From positions 62,001 through 126,000 of the forward strand of contig NZ_JAMWEG010000001.1 of NCBI RefSeq assembly GCF_025460765.1: a stretch of DNA of 64,000 nucleotides, written 5' to 3'. The notes under the pieces were generated by a model. The model did not search any database, was not told the origin of the DNA, and saw only the letters and a list, made by a program, of their open reading frames with translations. Origin of the DNA: Micromonospora sp. MA102 (GTDB taxonomy: Bacteria > Actinomycetota > Actinomycetes > Mycobacteriales > Micromonosporaceae). The position numbers and the translations under genes were made by a program. Of this stretch, positions 52,026-59,748 are shown piece by piece; the first letter of the stretch is position 1, and each line of letters begins with the position of its first letter.

Positions 52026-52655
52026 TCAGCGCCGGCTGGCGGCCTTCTTGGCCGGCGCCTTCTTCGCCGGAGCCTTCTTGGCAGCGGTGCTCTTGGCAGC
52101 CGTCGTCTTCTTGGCGGCGGTGGTCTTCTTGGCCGCGGTCGACTTCGCCGCGGTGGTCTTCTTCGCCGTGGTCGTCTTGGTCGCGGCCTTCTTCGCGGGC
52201 GCGGTCTTCTTGGTCGCGGCGGTCGTCTTGGTCGCCTTCGCCGCCGTGGTCTTCTTGGCGGCACCGGCCGCCGTGGTCTTCTTCGCGGCGGTCGCCTTGG
52301 CCCCGGTCGCCTTCGCGCCGGTGGTCTTCGCGGCGGCGGCCGAGGTGGTCTTCTTGGCGGCGGCGGCGGTCTTCGGCACCTTGCCGCTGGCCACCATCTC
52401 CTTGAAGCCCGCGCCCGCCCGGAAGGTCGGGACGGAGGTCTTCTTGACCTTCACCGCCTCGCCGGTCCGCGGGTTGCGCGCTGTTCGGGCTCCCCGGACA
52501 CGCTTTTCGAACGCTCCGAAACCGGTGATCGCCACTTTCTCGCCCTTGGTGACCGCCGCCTGAACCTCAGTGAGGACCGCCTCGAGCGCGGCCGTCGCCG
52601 TCTTCCGGTCCCCCAGGCGAACGGCGAGCGCCTCGATGAGCTCGGCCTTGTTCAC
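52026..52655 (-). CDS. hupB: HU-family DNA-binding protein with Lys/Ala-rich tail (HupB-like)
   Basis: A 209-residue nucleoid protein starting at GTG 52655 after GGGAGGAAGC. Residues 1-90 are the HU domain: MNKAELIEALAVRLGDRKTA, EKVAITGFGAFEKRVRGART and ARNPRTGEAVKVKKTSVPTF with the DNA-inserting Pro. Residues 100-209 are a histone H1-like tail of AAKKTT, PAKKA and KKTTAAK repeats ending APAKKAASRR. Actinobacterial HupB/HupS proteins share this layout; the tail binds DNA and is a target of acetylation. It is monocistronic, with a clear promoter and terminator. Confidence 0.96.
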   Translation of the reverse strand: MNKAELIEALAVRLGDRKTATAALEAVLTEVQAAVTKGEKVAITGFGAFEKRVRGARTARNPRTGEAVKVKKTSVPTFRAGAGFKEMVASGKVPKTAAAAKKTTSAAAAKTTGAKATGAKATAAKKTTAAGAAKKTTAAKATKTTAATKKTAPAKKAATKTTTAKKTTAAKSTAAKKTTAAKKTTAAKSTAAKKAPAKKAPAKKAASRR

Positions 52656-52704
52656 AGCTTCCTCCCGATTGTGCAACTGACTCGTCGCGAGCCATTCTGC
52701 GCGC

Positions 52705-52733
52705 ACGGTATGCCCTGTGCTGCCTGGACACAA
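52705..52733 (-). promoter_or_regulatory. Promoter of hupB
   Basis: Minus-strand TTGTGT (52733-52728) and TACCGT (52710-52705) with an exact 17-bp spacer. The start point near 52698 would give a leader of about 43 bases. Confidence 0.65.
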
Positions 52734-52769
52734 ACATTCGGTGGAAAAAAGCCCTTGTGTCGTAACGGA

Positions 52770-52802
52770 TTCGCCCCCACCGGCCGCGCCGGTGGGGGCG
52801 AA
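52770..52802. terminator. Hairpin after leuD
   Basis: A perfect 15-bp stem (TTCGCCCCCACCGGC with its complement) with a three-base CGC loop, flanked by AAAA on the right. It is 14 bases past the leuD stop and just upstream of the hupB promoter. Confidence 0.7.
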
Positions 52803-52815
52803 AAGCTATCTGTGG

Positions 52816-53403
52816 TCAGGCGACCGAGGGCAGGAACGCCGGCCGGGAGGCCTCGTAGGCGCTGATCTCGGCCTCGTGCCGGAGGGTGAGTCCAATGTCG
52901 TCCAAGCCCTCCATGAGCCGCCAACGGCTGTGGTCGTCCAGCGGGAACGCCCAGGTGGCGTCGCCGGCGTGGACCTGGCGGGCGGCGAGGTCGACCGTGA
53001 TCGGGGTGGTCGGCTCGGATTCCACGAGATCCCACAGTTCTTCCACGGCTTTCAATTCCAACTCGACCGGAAGGAGCCCTTCCTTGAGCGCGTTGCCGCG
53101 GAAGATGTCGCCGAAGCGAGGCGCGATCACGGCCCGGAAGCCCCAGTCCCGCAGCGCCCAGACGGCGTGCTCCCGGGAAGATCCGGTGCCGAACTCAGGG
53201 CCGGCGATCAGAATCGACGCGCCCGAATGGGCGGGATCGTTGAGGACGAATGACGGGTCCTCCCGCCACGCGTTGAACAGACCGTCCGCGAATCCGGTCC
53301 GGGTCACCCGCTTGAGGTACACGGCGGGGATGATCTGATCGGTGTCCACGTTGGACCGCCGCAGCGGCACGGCGGTGCCGGTGTGGGTGGTGAACTTGTC
53401 CAT
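52816..53403 (-). CDS. leuD: 3-isopropylmalate dehydratase small subunit
   Basis: A 195-residue LeuD that carries the swivelling domain of isopropylmalate isomerase in leucine synthesis. [20 protein letters not shown] at the N-terminus, [15 protein letters not shown] in the active-site loop and [21 protein letters not shown] are its signatures. It starts 15 bases after the leuC stop on the same transcript and forms the enzyme with LeuC. Confidence 0.96.
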   Translation of the reverse strand: MDKFTTHTGTAVPLRRSNVDTDQIIPAVYLKRVTRTGFADGLFNAWREDPSFVLNDPAHSGASILIAGPEFGTGSSREHAVWALRDWGFRAVIAPRFGDIFRGNALKEGLLPVELELKAVEELWDLVESEPTTPITVDLAARQVHAGDATWAFPLDDHSRWRLMEGLDDIGLTLRHEAEISAYEASRPAFLPSVA

Positions 53404-53418
53404 CTCTCGGCTGCCCTT

Positions 53419-54861
53419 CTACAGGTCGGCGGGGGCGGCGAGCCGGCCGACCACGGCGGTGGCGGCGGCGACCGGCGGGGACACCAGGTGCGTACGCCCG
53501 CCCCGGCCCTGGCGGCCCTCGAAGTTGCGGTTGGAGGTCGAGGCGGAGCGCTCGCCCGGCTTGAGCGTGTCGGGGTTCATGCCCAGACACATGGAGCAGC
53601 CGGCGAAGCGCCACTCGGCGCCGGCGTCGGCGAAGACCTTGTCCAGGCCCTCCGCCTCGGCCGCCTCGCGTACCGCGGCCGAACCGGGCACCACCAGCAT
53701 GCGTACGCCGTCGGCGACCTTGTGCCCGCGCAACACGTCGGCGGCGGCGCGCAGGTCCTCCAGCCGGCCGTTGGTGCAGGAGCCGACGAAGACCACGTCC
53801 ACGGCCAGGTCACGCAGCGCGGTGCCGGGCGTGAGGTCCATGTACTCCAGGGCCCGGCGGGCCGCGACCCGCTCGGCCTCGGTGACGAAGTCCTCCGGGT
53901 CCGGCACGGCCGCGCCGAGCGGCAGGCCCTGGCCGGGGTTCGTACCCCAGGTGACGAACGGCGTGATCCGGCCGGCGTCCAGGGTGACCTCGGTGTCGAA
54001 GGTCGCGCCCTCGTCGGTGGGCAGCGTCCGCCAGTGGGCCACCGCCGCGTCCCAGTCGGCCCCCTGCGGCGCGTGGGGCCGCCCCTTGAGGTACGCGAAC
54101 GTCGTCTCGTCCGGCGCGATCATGCCGGCCTTGGCGCCCCACTCGATGGACATGTTGGCGATGGTCATCCGGCCCTCCATCGAGAGGTTCCGGATGGCCT
54201 CGCCCCGGTACTCCACGATGTGCCCGCGCCCGCCGCCGGTGCCCACCTGCGCGATCAGGGCGAGCACCAGGTCCTTGGCGGTGACCCCGGGGGCGAGCTG
54301 GCCGGTGACGTTCACGGCCATGGTCTTCGGGCGGGCCTGGGGCAGCGTCTGGGTGGCCAGCACGTGCTCGACCTCACTGGTGCCGATGCCGAAGGCGAGC
54401 GCGCCGAACGCGCCGTGGGTGGCGGTGTGCGAGTCGCCGCAGACGATCGTCATGCCCGGCTGCGTGAGGCCGAGCTGGGGGCCGATGACGTGCACGATGC
54501 CCTGGTTCTCGTCGCCCAGCGGGTGCAGCCGCACGCCGAACTCGGCGCAGTTGCGGCGCAGCGTCTCGATCTGGGTGCGGGAGGTGGGGTCCGCGATCGT
54601 GAGCAGGTCGCCGCGCCGGGAGCGGAACGCCGGGTCGTCGTACCCGGTCGGGGTGTTGTGGTCCTCGGTCGCGATCGTCAGGTCCGTGCGGCGGACCGGG
54701 CGGCCGGCCAGCCGCAGCCCGTCGAACGCCTGCGGGCTGGTGACCTCGTGGAGCAGGTGCAGGTCGATGAAGAGCAGGTCCGGCTCGCCGGCGGCGGAGC
54801 GGACCACGTGCGCGTCCCAGACCTTCTCGGCCAGGGTCCTCGGTTGAGTGACTCCCACCAT
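53419..54861 (-). CDS. leuC: 3-isopropylmalate dehydratase large subunit
   Basis: A 480-residue LeuC, the Fe-S subunit of isopropylmalate isomerase. [50 protein letters not shown] and [16 protein letters not shown] are conserved. The cluster cysteines lie in [11 protein letters not shown] and [19 protein letters not shown] lies six bases before ATG 54861 with little ribosome site, so the transcript may be leaderless. Its promoter overlaps the divergent IclR/NdgR promoter and a shared dyad, consistent with NdgR-type control of leucine genes. Confidence 0.96.
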   Translation of the reverse strand: MVGVTQPRTLAEKVWDAHVVRSAAGEPDLLFIDLHLLHEVTSPQAFDGLRLAGRPVRRTDLTIATEDHNTPTGYDDPAFRSRRGDLLTIADPTSRTQIETLRRNCAEFGVRLHPLGDENQGIVHVIGPQLGLTQPGMTIVCGDSHTATHGAFGALAFGIGTSEVEHVLATQTLPQARPKTMAVNVTGQLAPGVTAKDLVLALIAQVGTGGGRGHIVEYRGEAIRNLSMEGRMTIANMSIEWGAKAGMIAPDETTFAYLKGRPHAPQGADWDAAVAHWRTLPTDEGATFDTEVTLDAGRITPFVTWGTNPGQGLPLGAAVPDPEDFVTEAERVAARRALEYMDLTPGTALRDLAVDVVFVGSCTNGRLEDLRAAADVLRGHKVADGVRMLVVPGSAAVREAAEAEGLDKVFADAGAEWRFAGCSMCLGMNPDTLKPGERSASTSNRNFEGRQGRGGRTHLVSPPVAAATAVVGRLAAPADL

Positions 54862-54862
54862 C

Positions 54863-54892
54863 TGGACATCCTAAATTCTGGGAGGTAAATTT
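54863..54892. promoter_or_regulatory. Divergent leuC/iclR promoters with AAATT-N10-AATTT operator
   Basis: Plus strand: TGGACA (54863-54868), 17-bp spacer, TAAATT (54886-54891), then GTG seven bases on, a leaderless start for the IclR gene. Minus strand: TAGGAT (54873-54868) six bases before leuC ATG. The dyad AAATT-N10-AATTT (54873-54892) covers both -10 boxes. Confidence 0.65.
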
Positions 54893-54898
54893 CGGCTT

Positions 54899-55597
54899 GT
54901 GGGACACAGTATGAGCGGTGTCGGCGTTCTCGACAAGGCGGTGGTCATCCTGGCCGCCTGCGTCGACGGCGCCAGCCTGGCCGAACTCGTTGAACGCACC
55001 AAGCTGCCCCGGGCCACCGCGCACCGGCTGGCACAGGCGCTGGAGATCCACCGGATGCTGGTCCGGGACACCCAGGGCCGCTGGCGCCCCGGGCCCCGGC
55101 TCGGCGAGCTGGCCAACGCCGCGCCGGACGTGCTGCTGACCGCGGCCGAGCCGCTGCTCGCCGCGCTGCGCGACGCCACCGGGGAGAGCGCCCAGCTCTA
55201 CCTGCGCCGCGCCGACGAGCGGATCTGCGTGGCCGCGGCCGAACGGGCCAGCGGCCTCCGGGACACCGTGCCGGTCGGCTCGGTGCTGCCCATGACGGCC
55301 GGCTCGGCGGCGCAGATCCTGCTCGCCTGGGAGCCGCCCGAGGCGGTCATGCCGCTGCTGCCCCGGTCGAAGTTCACCGGCCGCACCCTCGCCGAGGTGC
55401 GCCGCCGCGGCTGGGCGCAGAGCGTCGCCGAACGGGAGGCCGGTGTGGCGAGCGTCTCGGCCCCGATCCGCGACCGCACCGGCCGGGTCATCGCCGCGAT
55501 CAGCATCTCCGGGCCCATCGAGCGCCTGGGCCGCCGCCCGGGCGAACGCCACGCCATGGCCGTGGTCCGCGCCGGCCAACGCCTCTCCGGCCTCTGA
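54899..55597 (+). CDS. ndgR: IclR-family regulator, NdgR type
   Basis: A 232-residue IclR regulator. GTG 54899 follows TAAATT by seven bases, giving MGHSMSGVGVLDKAVVILAA, close to the NdgR start. The winged HTH (about 10-65) reads ASLAELVERTKLPRATAHRLA. The C-terminal effector domain has SAQLYLRRADERICVAAAER, GSVLPMTAGSAAQILLAW and SVSAPIRDRTGRVIAAISIS. NdgR homologues sit divergently from leuCD in actinobacteria and control leucine, other amino-acid and secondary metabolism genes. The symbol is used on homology and context. Confidence 0.9.
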   Translation: MGHSMSGVGVLDKAVVILAACVDGASLAELVERTKLPRATAHRLAQALEIHRMLVRDTQGRWRPGPRLGELANAAPDVLLTAAEPLLAALRDATGESAQLYLRRADERICVAAAERASGLRDTVPVGSVLPMTAGSAAQILLAWEPPEAVMPLLPRSKFTGRTLAEVRRRGWAQSVAEREAGVASVSAPIRDRTGRVIAAISISGPIERLGRRPGERHAMAVVRAGQRLSGL

Positions 55598-55616
55598 CCC
55601 CCGGGCCCCCGAGCCT

Positions 55617-55679
55617 CGTTGATCATGAGGTTGGCGGCAGTTACGGAGATCGAGAACGCCGCCAACCTCATGATCAACG
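55617..55679. repeat. Perfect 22-bp inverted repeat with 19-base loop
   Basis: Arms at 55617-55638 and 55658-55679 are exact reverse complements and contain TTGATCATGAGGTTGGCG. It lies 20 bases after the iclR stop. It may act as terminator, but its exact arms and embedded GATC palindrome suggest a dispersed intergenic repeat. No T-run follows. Confidence 0.75.
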
Positions 55680-55710
55680 GGGTCGGGGTGGGCGGCCGGG
55701 GGCGGGACGG

Positions 55711-55747
55711 GGAACGGCCCGTCTCGCGCAGCGAGACGGGCCGTTCC
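55711..55747. terminator. Hairpin downstream of the first tRNA-Glu
   Basis: A perfect 17-bp stem (55711-55727 with 55731-55747) and three-base loop, immediately 3' of the minus-strand tRNA-Glu at 55753. Confidence 0.7.
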
Positions 55748-55752
55748 TGTGG

Positions 55753-55825
55753 TAGCCCCGACCGGATTCGAACCGGCGCTACCGCCTTGAGAGGGCGGCG
55801 TCCTGGGCCGCTAGACGACGGGGCC
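55753..55825 (-). tRNA. tRNA-Glu (CTC anticodon)
   Basis: A 73-base cloverleaf on the minus strand. The acceptor starts GGCCCCG and pairs with CGGGGCT, with discriminator A. The anticodon loop CTCTCAA gives CUC for GAG codons, and the T-loop is GGTTCGAATCC. CCA is not encoded, as is usual in actinobacteria. It is identical to the copy at 55978. Confidence 0.95.
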
Positions 55826-55937
55826 AGGCACTTTTCCTGCTTCACCGCCCTGGCGAGCGGTGCGGCAGTAGTCTAGCGGCACCACGTCCACCCCCGTCGA
55901 GGGGGTCTGGGGCCGGCCGGTGATCAGGAGACACGAA

Positions 55938-55968
55938 ACAGCCCGCCCCACGAGGTGGGACGGGCTGT
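55938..55968 (-). terminator. Terminator between the two tRNA-Glu genes
   Basis: ACAGCCCG and CGGGCTGT (55938-55945, 55961-55968) enclose an inner CCCAC/GTGGG stem with one mismatch between them. On the minus strand the stem is followed by TTTCGTG, so each tRNA-Glu probably ends separately. Confidence 0.6.
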
Positions 55969-55977
55969 CGATGCTTG

Positions 55978-56050
55978 TAGCCCCGACCGGATTCGAACCG
56001 GCGCTACCGCCTTGAGAGGGCGGCGTCCTGGGCCGCTAGACGACGGGGCC
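55978..56050 (-). tRNA. tRNA-Glu (CTC anticodon), second copy
   Basis: Same 73-base sequence as 55753-55825, on the same strand 152 bases away. The flanks differ, so the duplication covers the tRNA itself and little more. Confidence 0.95.
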
Positions 56051-56186
56051 AGAACTTCATGCTTCCGCGCCCTCACGGGCGGGGAAGCTGACTCTATCAG
56101 AGATCATCTGCCGCCCCTCTCGCGAGGAGCGGAGCGGAGCTCCGCCAGAATCCAGCGTCCGGGATTCTCGCGAATCCGCGGCTGCG

Positions 56187-56258
56187 CTGGGGTACCAGGA
56201 CTCGAACCTAGACTAACTGAACCAGAATCAGTCGGGCTGCCAATTACCCCATACCCCA
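56187..56258 (-). tRNA. tRNA-Gln (CTG anticodon)
   Basis: A 72-base tRNA on the minus strand. The acceptor starts TGGGGTA and pairs with TACCCCA. The anticodon loop TTCTGGT gives CUG for CAG codons, and the T-loop is GGTTCGAGTCC. It lies upstream of the two tRNA-Glu genes in the same direction. Confidence 0.94.
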
Positions 56259-56364
56259 TTGGCCCCTTGCGGCGCCGGGAATGAACTTTACCCTCCCGGT
56301 GCCGGCAGGCCAAATCCAACCCCCCGAACCGCCACTGAGCAGCGGAAACGAGGCGTCGGACGCA

Positions 56365-57168
56365 TCAGGCGACCGGTACCACCGGGTTGGTGAGTTCGCC
56401 GATCCCCTCGATCCGCACGGTGACCGTATCCCCGTCGGTGAGCGGGCTAACCCCGGCCGGCGTGCCGGTCAGCACCACGTCACCGGGGAGCAACGTCATG
56501 ACGTGGGAGATGTACGACACGAGAGCCGGCACGTCGAAGACCATGTCCTTCGTGCGGCCGAGCTGGCGTACCTCCATCTCCTCCGGGTTGCGGCCCACCT
56601 CGCAGCGGACCTCCAGGTCGGTCACGTCCAGCCCGGTGGTGATCCACGGCCCGATGGGGCAGAACGAGTCGAAGCCCTTGGCCCGGGTCCACTGCCCGTC
56701 GGAGCGCTGGAGGTCCCGCGCCGTGACGTCGTTGGCGCAGGTGTAGCCGAAGATGGCCCGCTCGGCGGCGGCCCGGTCGGCCCGGCGCGCGCCCGGGGCG
56801 CCGATCACGACGGCCAGTTCGGCCTCGTGCTCGACCTGCTTCGAGAAGATCGGCAGCCGGATGGCGTCCCGGGGGCCGATCACCGAGGTGGACGGCTTGA
56901 GGAACAGCAGCGGCTCCTTGGGCACCTCGCTGCCGTGCTCGGCGGCGTGTTCGGCGTAGTTGCGGCCGACGCAGACCACCTTGCTGGGCAGGATCGGTGA
57001 GAGCAGCCGGACGTCGGAGAGCGCCCAGCGGGCGCCGGAGAACTGGATCTGCCCGAACGGGTGGCCCTCGATCTCGGCGATGGTCAGGCCCTGCGGCCCG
57101 GCCTCCGACTCGCCCTCGACGACCCCGAACGACATTCCCTTGGCATGAGCGAAACGAGCGATACGCAC
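56365..57168 (-). CDS. Fumarylacetoacetate hydrolase-family protein
   Basis: A 267-residue FAH-domain hydrolase. After a ~60-residue N-terminal region comes the domain: VVCVGRNYAEHAAEHG, LLFLKPSTSVIGP, EAELAVVIG with the metal Glu residues, GYTCANDVTARDLQ, AKGFDSFCPIGPW and VVLTGTPAGVSPL. Relatives cleave C-C bonds in acylpyruvates or decarboxylate oxaloacetate. TAGATT lies six bases before the GTG with no ribosome site, so leaderless. It follows the tRNA cluster as Rv2993c does in M. tuberculosis, so the position is conserved. Confidence 0.88.
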   Translation of the reverse strand: MRIARFAHAKGMSFGVVEGESEAGPQGLTIAEIEGHPFGQIQFSGARWALSDVRLLSPILPSKVVCVGRNYAEHAAEHGSEVPKEPLLFLKPSTSVIGPRDAIRLPIFSKQVEHEAELAVVIGAPGARRADRAAAERAIFGYTCANDVTARDLQRSDGQWTRAKGFDSFCPIGPWITTGLDVTDLEVRCEVGRNPEEMEVRQLGRTKDMVFDVPALVSYISHVMTLLPGDVVLTGTPAGVSPLTDGDTVTVRIEGIGELTNPVVPVA

Positions 57169-57174
57169 CCGGCC

Positions 57175-57180
57175 AATCTA
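57175..57180 (-). promoter_or_regulatory. Candidate -10 box for leaderless FAH gene
   Basis: Minus-strand TAGATT ends six bases before the GTG at 57168. Confidence 0.5.
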
Positions 57181-57337
57181 TCCCGGCGACCGGCCCGGCC
57201 ACGCCGGACGCGGCCACGGGCTCCGTCGCGGGGGCGCGCCAGGGTACGCCCGCCCGCGCCGGCCGGGGCGGGATTGCGCACTTCGTACCCGCCCGGCGGG
57301 CCCGGGCCCATAGCTTCGGGGCCGGAGGTGCGTTCGT

Positions 57338-58702
57338 ATGCCTGCATCGAGACGACACCACAGGACCCTGGCTGTGCTCGTGAACTGCCTCGGCGTCATC
57401 GCCGCCGTGCCGGCGCTGCCCGGGGCGGCGCCCCGGGCGGAGGCCGCGCCGCCGCAACCGGCGGCCCCGCCCGCCGCGGCGGCCCGGGCCACGCCCATCC
57501 CGACCGGGATGCCGGCGGCGCCACCGGCGATGCCGACCACCAAGCCGGCGCCAATCCAGCTGAGCACGCCACCGGTCACCGTGGCGGTGGCGGCGGCCGG
57601 CACCCCGGCGCCGGGCTACCGGATCCAGGTCCGCAACGGCGGCCCCACACCGGTCGAGACGACCGTCCGGCAGGAGCTGCCGACCGGGTCCCGGGCGACC
57701 GCGGTCACCGGCGGGGGCCGGGCCAACCGCCCCGTCGGGTCGGCCGCCGCCAACGAGGTGACCTGGCGGCTGCGGCTGCCGGCGCGGAGCACCACCACGC
57801 TGAACACCGCGCTGAGCATGGCCGGTCCGGGCCGGTCGGTCACCGCGCCGACCTGCGCCTACGGCACCGACGGCACCCGGCCGTACGACTGCGCCACGGC
57901 GACCTGGACGGGCACCGCCGCGGTTCCGGCGGCGCAGGTGACCGCGGCGCCGGCCTGGCGCCGCCCGCCGGTGCTGCTGGCCGCGCTGGCTGCCCTCCTG
58001 GTCCTGACCGGGGGTGTGCTGTGGTGGGCGTTGCGGCGGCGCGGGCGGCCCGGCCCGGCCTCGGCGGCCACCGGCGCCCCGCCGGTCGCCGGTGGCGTGG
58101 GCGGCCCGGCGGACCGGGGCACGGTCTACCCGCGCCCGGCCATGCCCGCCCCCGCGGGGCGGCGCCGCCGGCCGCCGATCTGGATGGTGGTCGGGGTCGC
58201 GGCCGCGGTGCTGGCCGGTGTGGTCGGCGCGGCGGCGTGGACGGCCACCCAGCGGGTCGCCGCCATGGACACCACCAAGCAGCCGACCAGCGGCGCGTGG
58301 GTGGGCACCAGCGCCACGGGGGTGCTCGGCGTCCCGCTGCGGGAGACCGCGTTCGAGTTCACCGTCTACCGGATGACCTGCGGCGCCGGGACACTGCCGG
58401 CGGCGTCGGTGGGCGGCCGGCAGTGCCTGGCCACGGTCGGGGTGCGCAATCTCACGCCCGGCGAGCAGACCTGGCACGGGCAGTTGCAGCGGGCGTACCT
58501 GCCCGGGGGCAACTGGGTGGCCACGGACGAGAGCGCCACCCGGGTGGCGAACCTCGGTCGGGACGTCTTCGCCCAGCCGGTCGCGGCGGGCTCCCGGGTG
58601 CTGCTGCCGCTGGTGTTCACGGTGCACGGCGACGACCCGCCGAAGCAGTTGGAGTTGCGCAGCGGGGTGTTCTCCGCCGGGGTGCGGGTCGACGTGCGGT
58701 GA
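57338..58702 (+). CDS. Exported/membrane protein of unknown function, two transmembrane segments
   Basis: A 454-residue protein starting at ATG 57338 after GGAGGTG. A signal-like N-terminus (RRHHRTLAVLVNCLGVIAAV) leads into a Pro/Ala-rich tract (about 32-70) and then a beta-rich domain (about 72-200) resembling DUF11-type repeats (PGYRIQVRNGGPTPVETTV). A transmembrane helix (about 212-232), a basic Pro/Gly linker and a second helix (about 290-312) follow. The C-terminal domain (about 325-454) is DUF4352-like, with LATVGVRNLTPGEQ and VFTVHGDD. Two extracellular domains could bind a ligand. Otherwise unrecognised. Confidence 0.75.
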   Translation: MPASRRHHRTLAVLVNCLGVIAAVPALPGAAPRAEAAPPQPAAPPAAAARATPIPTGMPAAPPAMPTTKPAPIQLSTPPVTVAVAAAGTPAPGYRIQVRNGGPTPVETTVRQELPTGSRATAVTGGGRANRPVGSAAANEVTWRLRLPARSTTTLNTALSMAGPGRSVTAPTCAYGTDGTRPYDCATATWTGTAAVPAAQVTAAPAWRRPPVLLAALAALLVLTGGVLWWALRRRGRPGPASAATGAPPVAGGVGGPADRGTVYPRPAMPAPAGRRRRPPIWMVVGVAAAVLAGVVGAAAWTATQRVAAMDTTKQPTSGAWVGTSATGVLGVPLRETAFEFTVYRMTCGAGTLPAASVGGRQCLATVGVRNLTPGEQTWHGQLQRAYLPGGNWVATDESATRVANLGRDVFAQPVAAGSRVLLPLVFTVHGDDPPKQLELRSGVFSAGVRVDVR

Positions 58703-58722
58703 CCGGGGGCGGGCGGCGGTCG

Positions 58723-58728
58723 TACCCT
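58723..58728 (+). promoter_or_regulatory. Candidate -10 box for a leaderless short ORF
   Basis: TACCCT lies seven bases before GTG 58736, which starts a 38-codon ORF. Confidence 0.4.
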
Positions 58729-58735
58729 GGGGTCC

Positions 58736-58852
58736 GTGACCGCCGCCCTCGCCCCCGCCACCGCGATCCCGGCGCCGCCGCGCCGCCGGCGCCCCGGCAC
58801 GCAGGGGATACGCGGGCGGCACGGTGCGGACACCAGGGGCCGGAACCGGTGA
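58736..58852 (+). CDS. Leaderless 38-codon ORF coupled to the next gene
   Basis: GTG 58736 opens a 38-residue frame, very Pro/Ala/Arg-rich (PATAIPAPPRRRR near the middle), ending at TGA 58852, which overlaps the GTG of the following gene (GTGA). It has no recognised domain. The best reading is a short leader ORF whose translation feeds ribosomes into the next gene. It could also be a chance ORF within a leader. Confidence 0.4.
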   Translation: MTAALAPATAIPAPPRRRRPGTQGIRGRHGADTRGRNR

Positions 58853-59748
58853 CCCGCCTGGCTGGACCGGCCTGGCGCGCCCTCGCGCAGGCTCACGAGG
58901 AACGCGCCGACTCCCTCACCGCGGGCCACCGTGCCCGCAGGGCAACGAGGGAACGTCACGCGATCGACGACTTCCTCTACGACTACTACGGCACCAGGCC
59001 GTCCGTGCTGCGGCGGTGGCACCCGGGCGTCGGGACCACCCTGGAACCCGGTCCGGACGGGCCCGCCCCCCACCGGACGTGGCGTTGGTACGCCACGGAC
59101 GCGGACGGGGGCGTGAGCGTCGACGTCGCGGCGTTCCTGGCTGACCGGGCGGAGTCGGTGCGCTTCATCCACCGGCTGTTGTCCTCGGTCGCGTCGCGGC
59201 CGGCCTTCACCGGCTGCTTCGGCCTGCACGAGTGGGCGATGGTGTACCGCCAACGTGAGCATCGGCACCCGCTGCCCCTGCGACTCGGCCAGGCCGGCAC
59301 CGACGCGGTGGTGGAGTCGCACCAGATCCGCTGCACCCACTTCGACGCGTTCCGGTTCTTCACCCCCGAGGCGGTCAGCCTCAACCGGCTCCAACCCACG
59401 AGGGAGAGCCAGGTGGAGCTGGACCAGCCGGGCTGCCTGCACGCCTCGATGGACTGCCACAAGTGGGCCACCAAGCTGGGCCCCACGGTCCCGGGCGATC
59501 TGGCGCTCGACTGCTTCGAGCTGGCGCGGGACATCCGGCTGCTCGACATGCAGGCGTCCCCGTACGACTTCTCCTCGTACGGGGAGCCGGCCGTGGCCAT
59601 CGAGACGCCGGAGGGCAAGGCGGAGTACGTCGCCCGTCAACGCGAGTTCGCCCAGCGTGCCGGCCACCTGCGGGCCCGCCTGATCGGTGTCTGCGCGACC
59701 CTGCTGGACCGGGCGGAGCCACCGGCACGGGTCGGGGCGGGAGCCTAG
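58849..59748 (+). CDS. Conserved actinobacterial protein, sometimes named 3-methyladenine glycosylase
   Basis: A 299-residue protein from GTG 58849. I recognise the conserved pattern AHEERADSLTAGHRARR, DDFLYDYYGTRPSVLRRWHPG, CFGLHEWAMVYRQ, PLRLGQAGTDAVVESHQIRC and ASPYDFSSYG. In databases such proteins often carry the name 3-methyladenine DNA glycosylase, but I see no helix-hairpin-helix or other known glycosylase site, so that name is doubtful. The His/Cys/Asp-rich core (THFDAFRFFTPEA, GCLHASMDCHKW) suggests a metal or cofactor site. It converges on the sigma factor gene, with a four-base overlap. Confidence 0.8.
   Translation: MTRLAGPAWRALAQAHEERADSLTAGHRARRATRERHAIDDFLYDYYGTRPSVLRRWHPGVGTTLEPGPDGPAPHRTWRWYATDADGGVSVDVAAFLADRAESVRFIHRLLSSVASRPAFTGCFGLHEWAMVYRQREHRHPLPLRLGQAGTDAVVESHQIRCTHFDAFRFFTPEAVSLNRLQPTRESQVELDQPGCLHASMDCHKWATKLGPTVPGDLALDCFELARDIRLLDMQASPYDFSSYGEPAVAIETPEGKAEYVARQREFAQRAGHLRARLIGVCATLLDRAEPPARVGAGA

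Noticed and set aside
52100..52380. Simple DNA repeat or assembly artefact in hupB
   Set aside because: The repeats are in-frame Lys/Ala codons giving the normal actinobacterial HupB tail.
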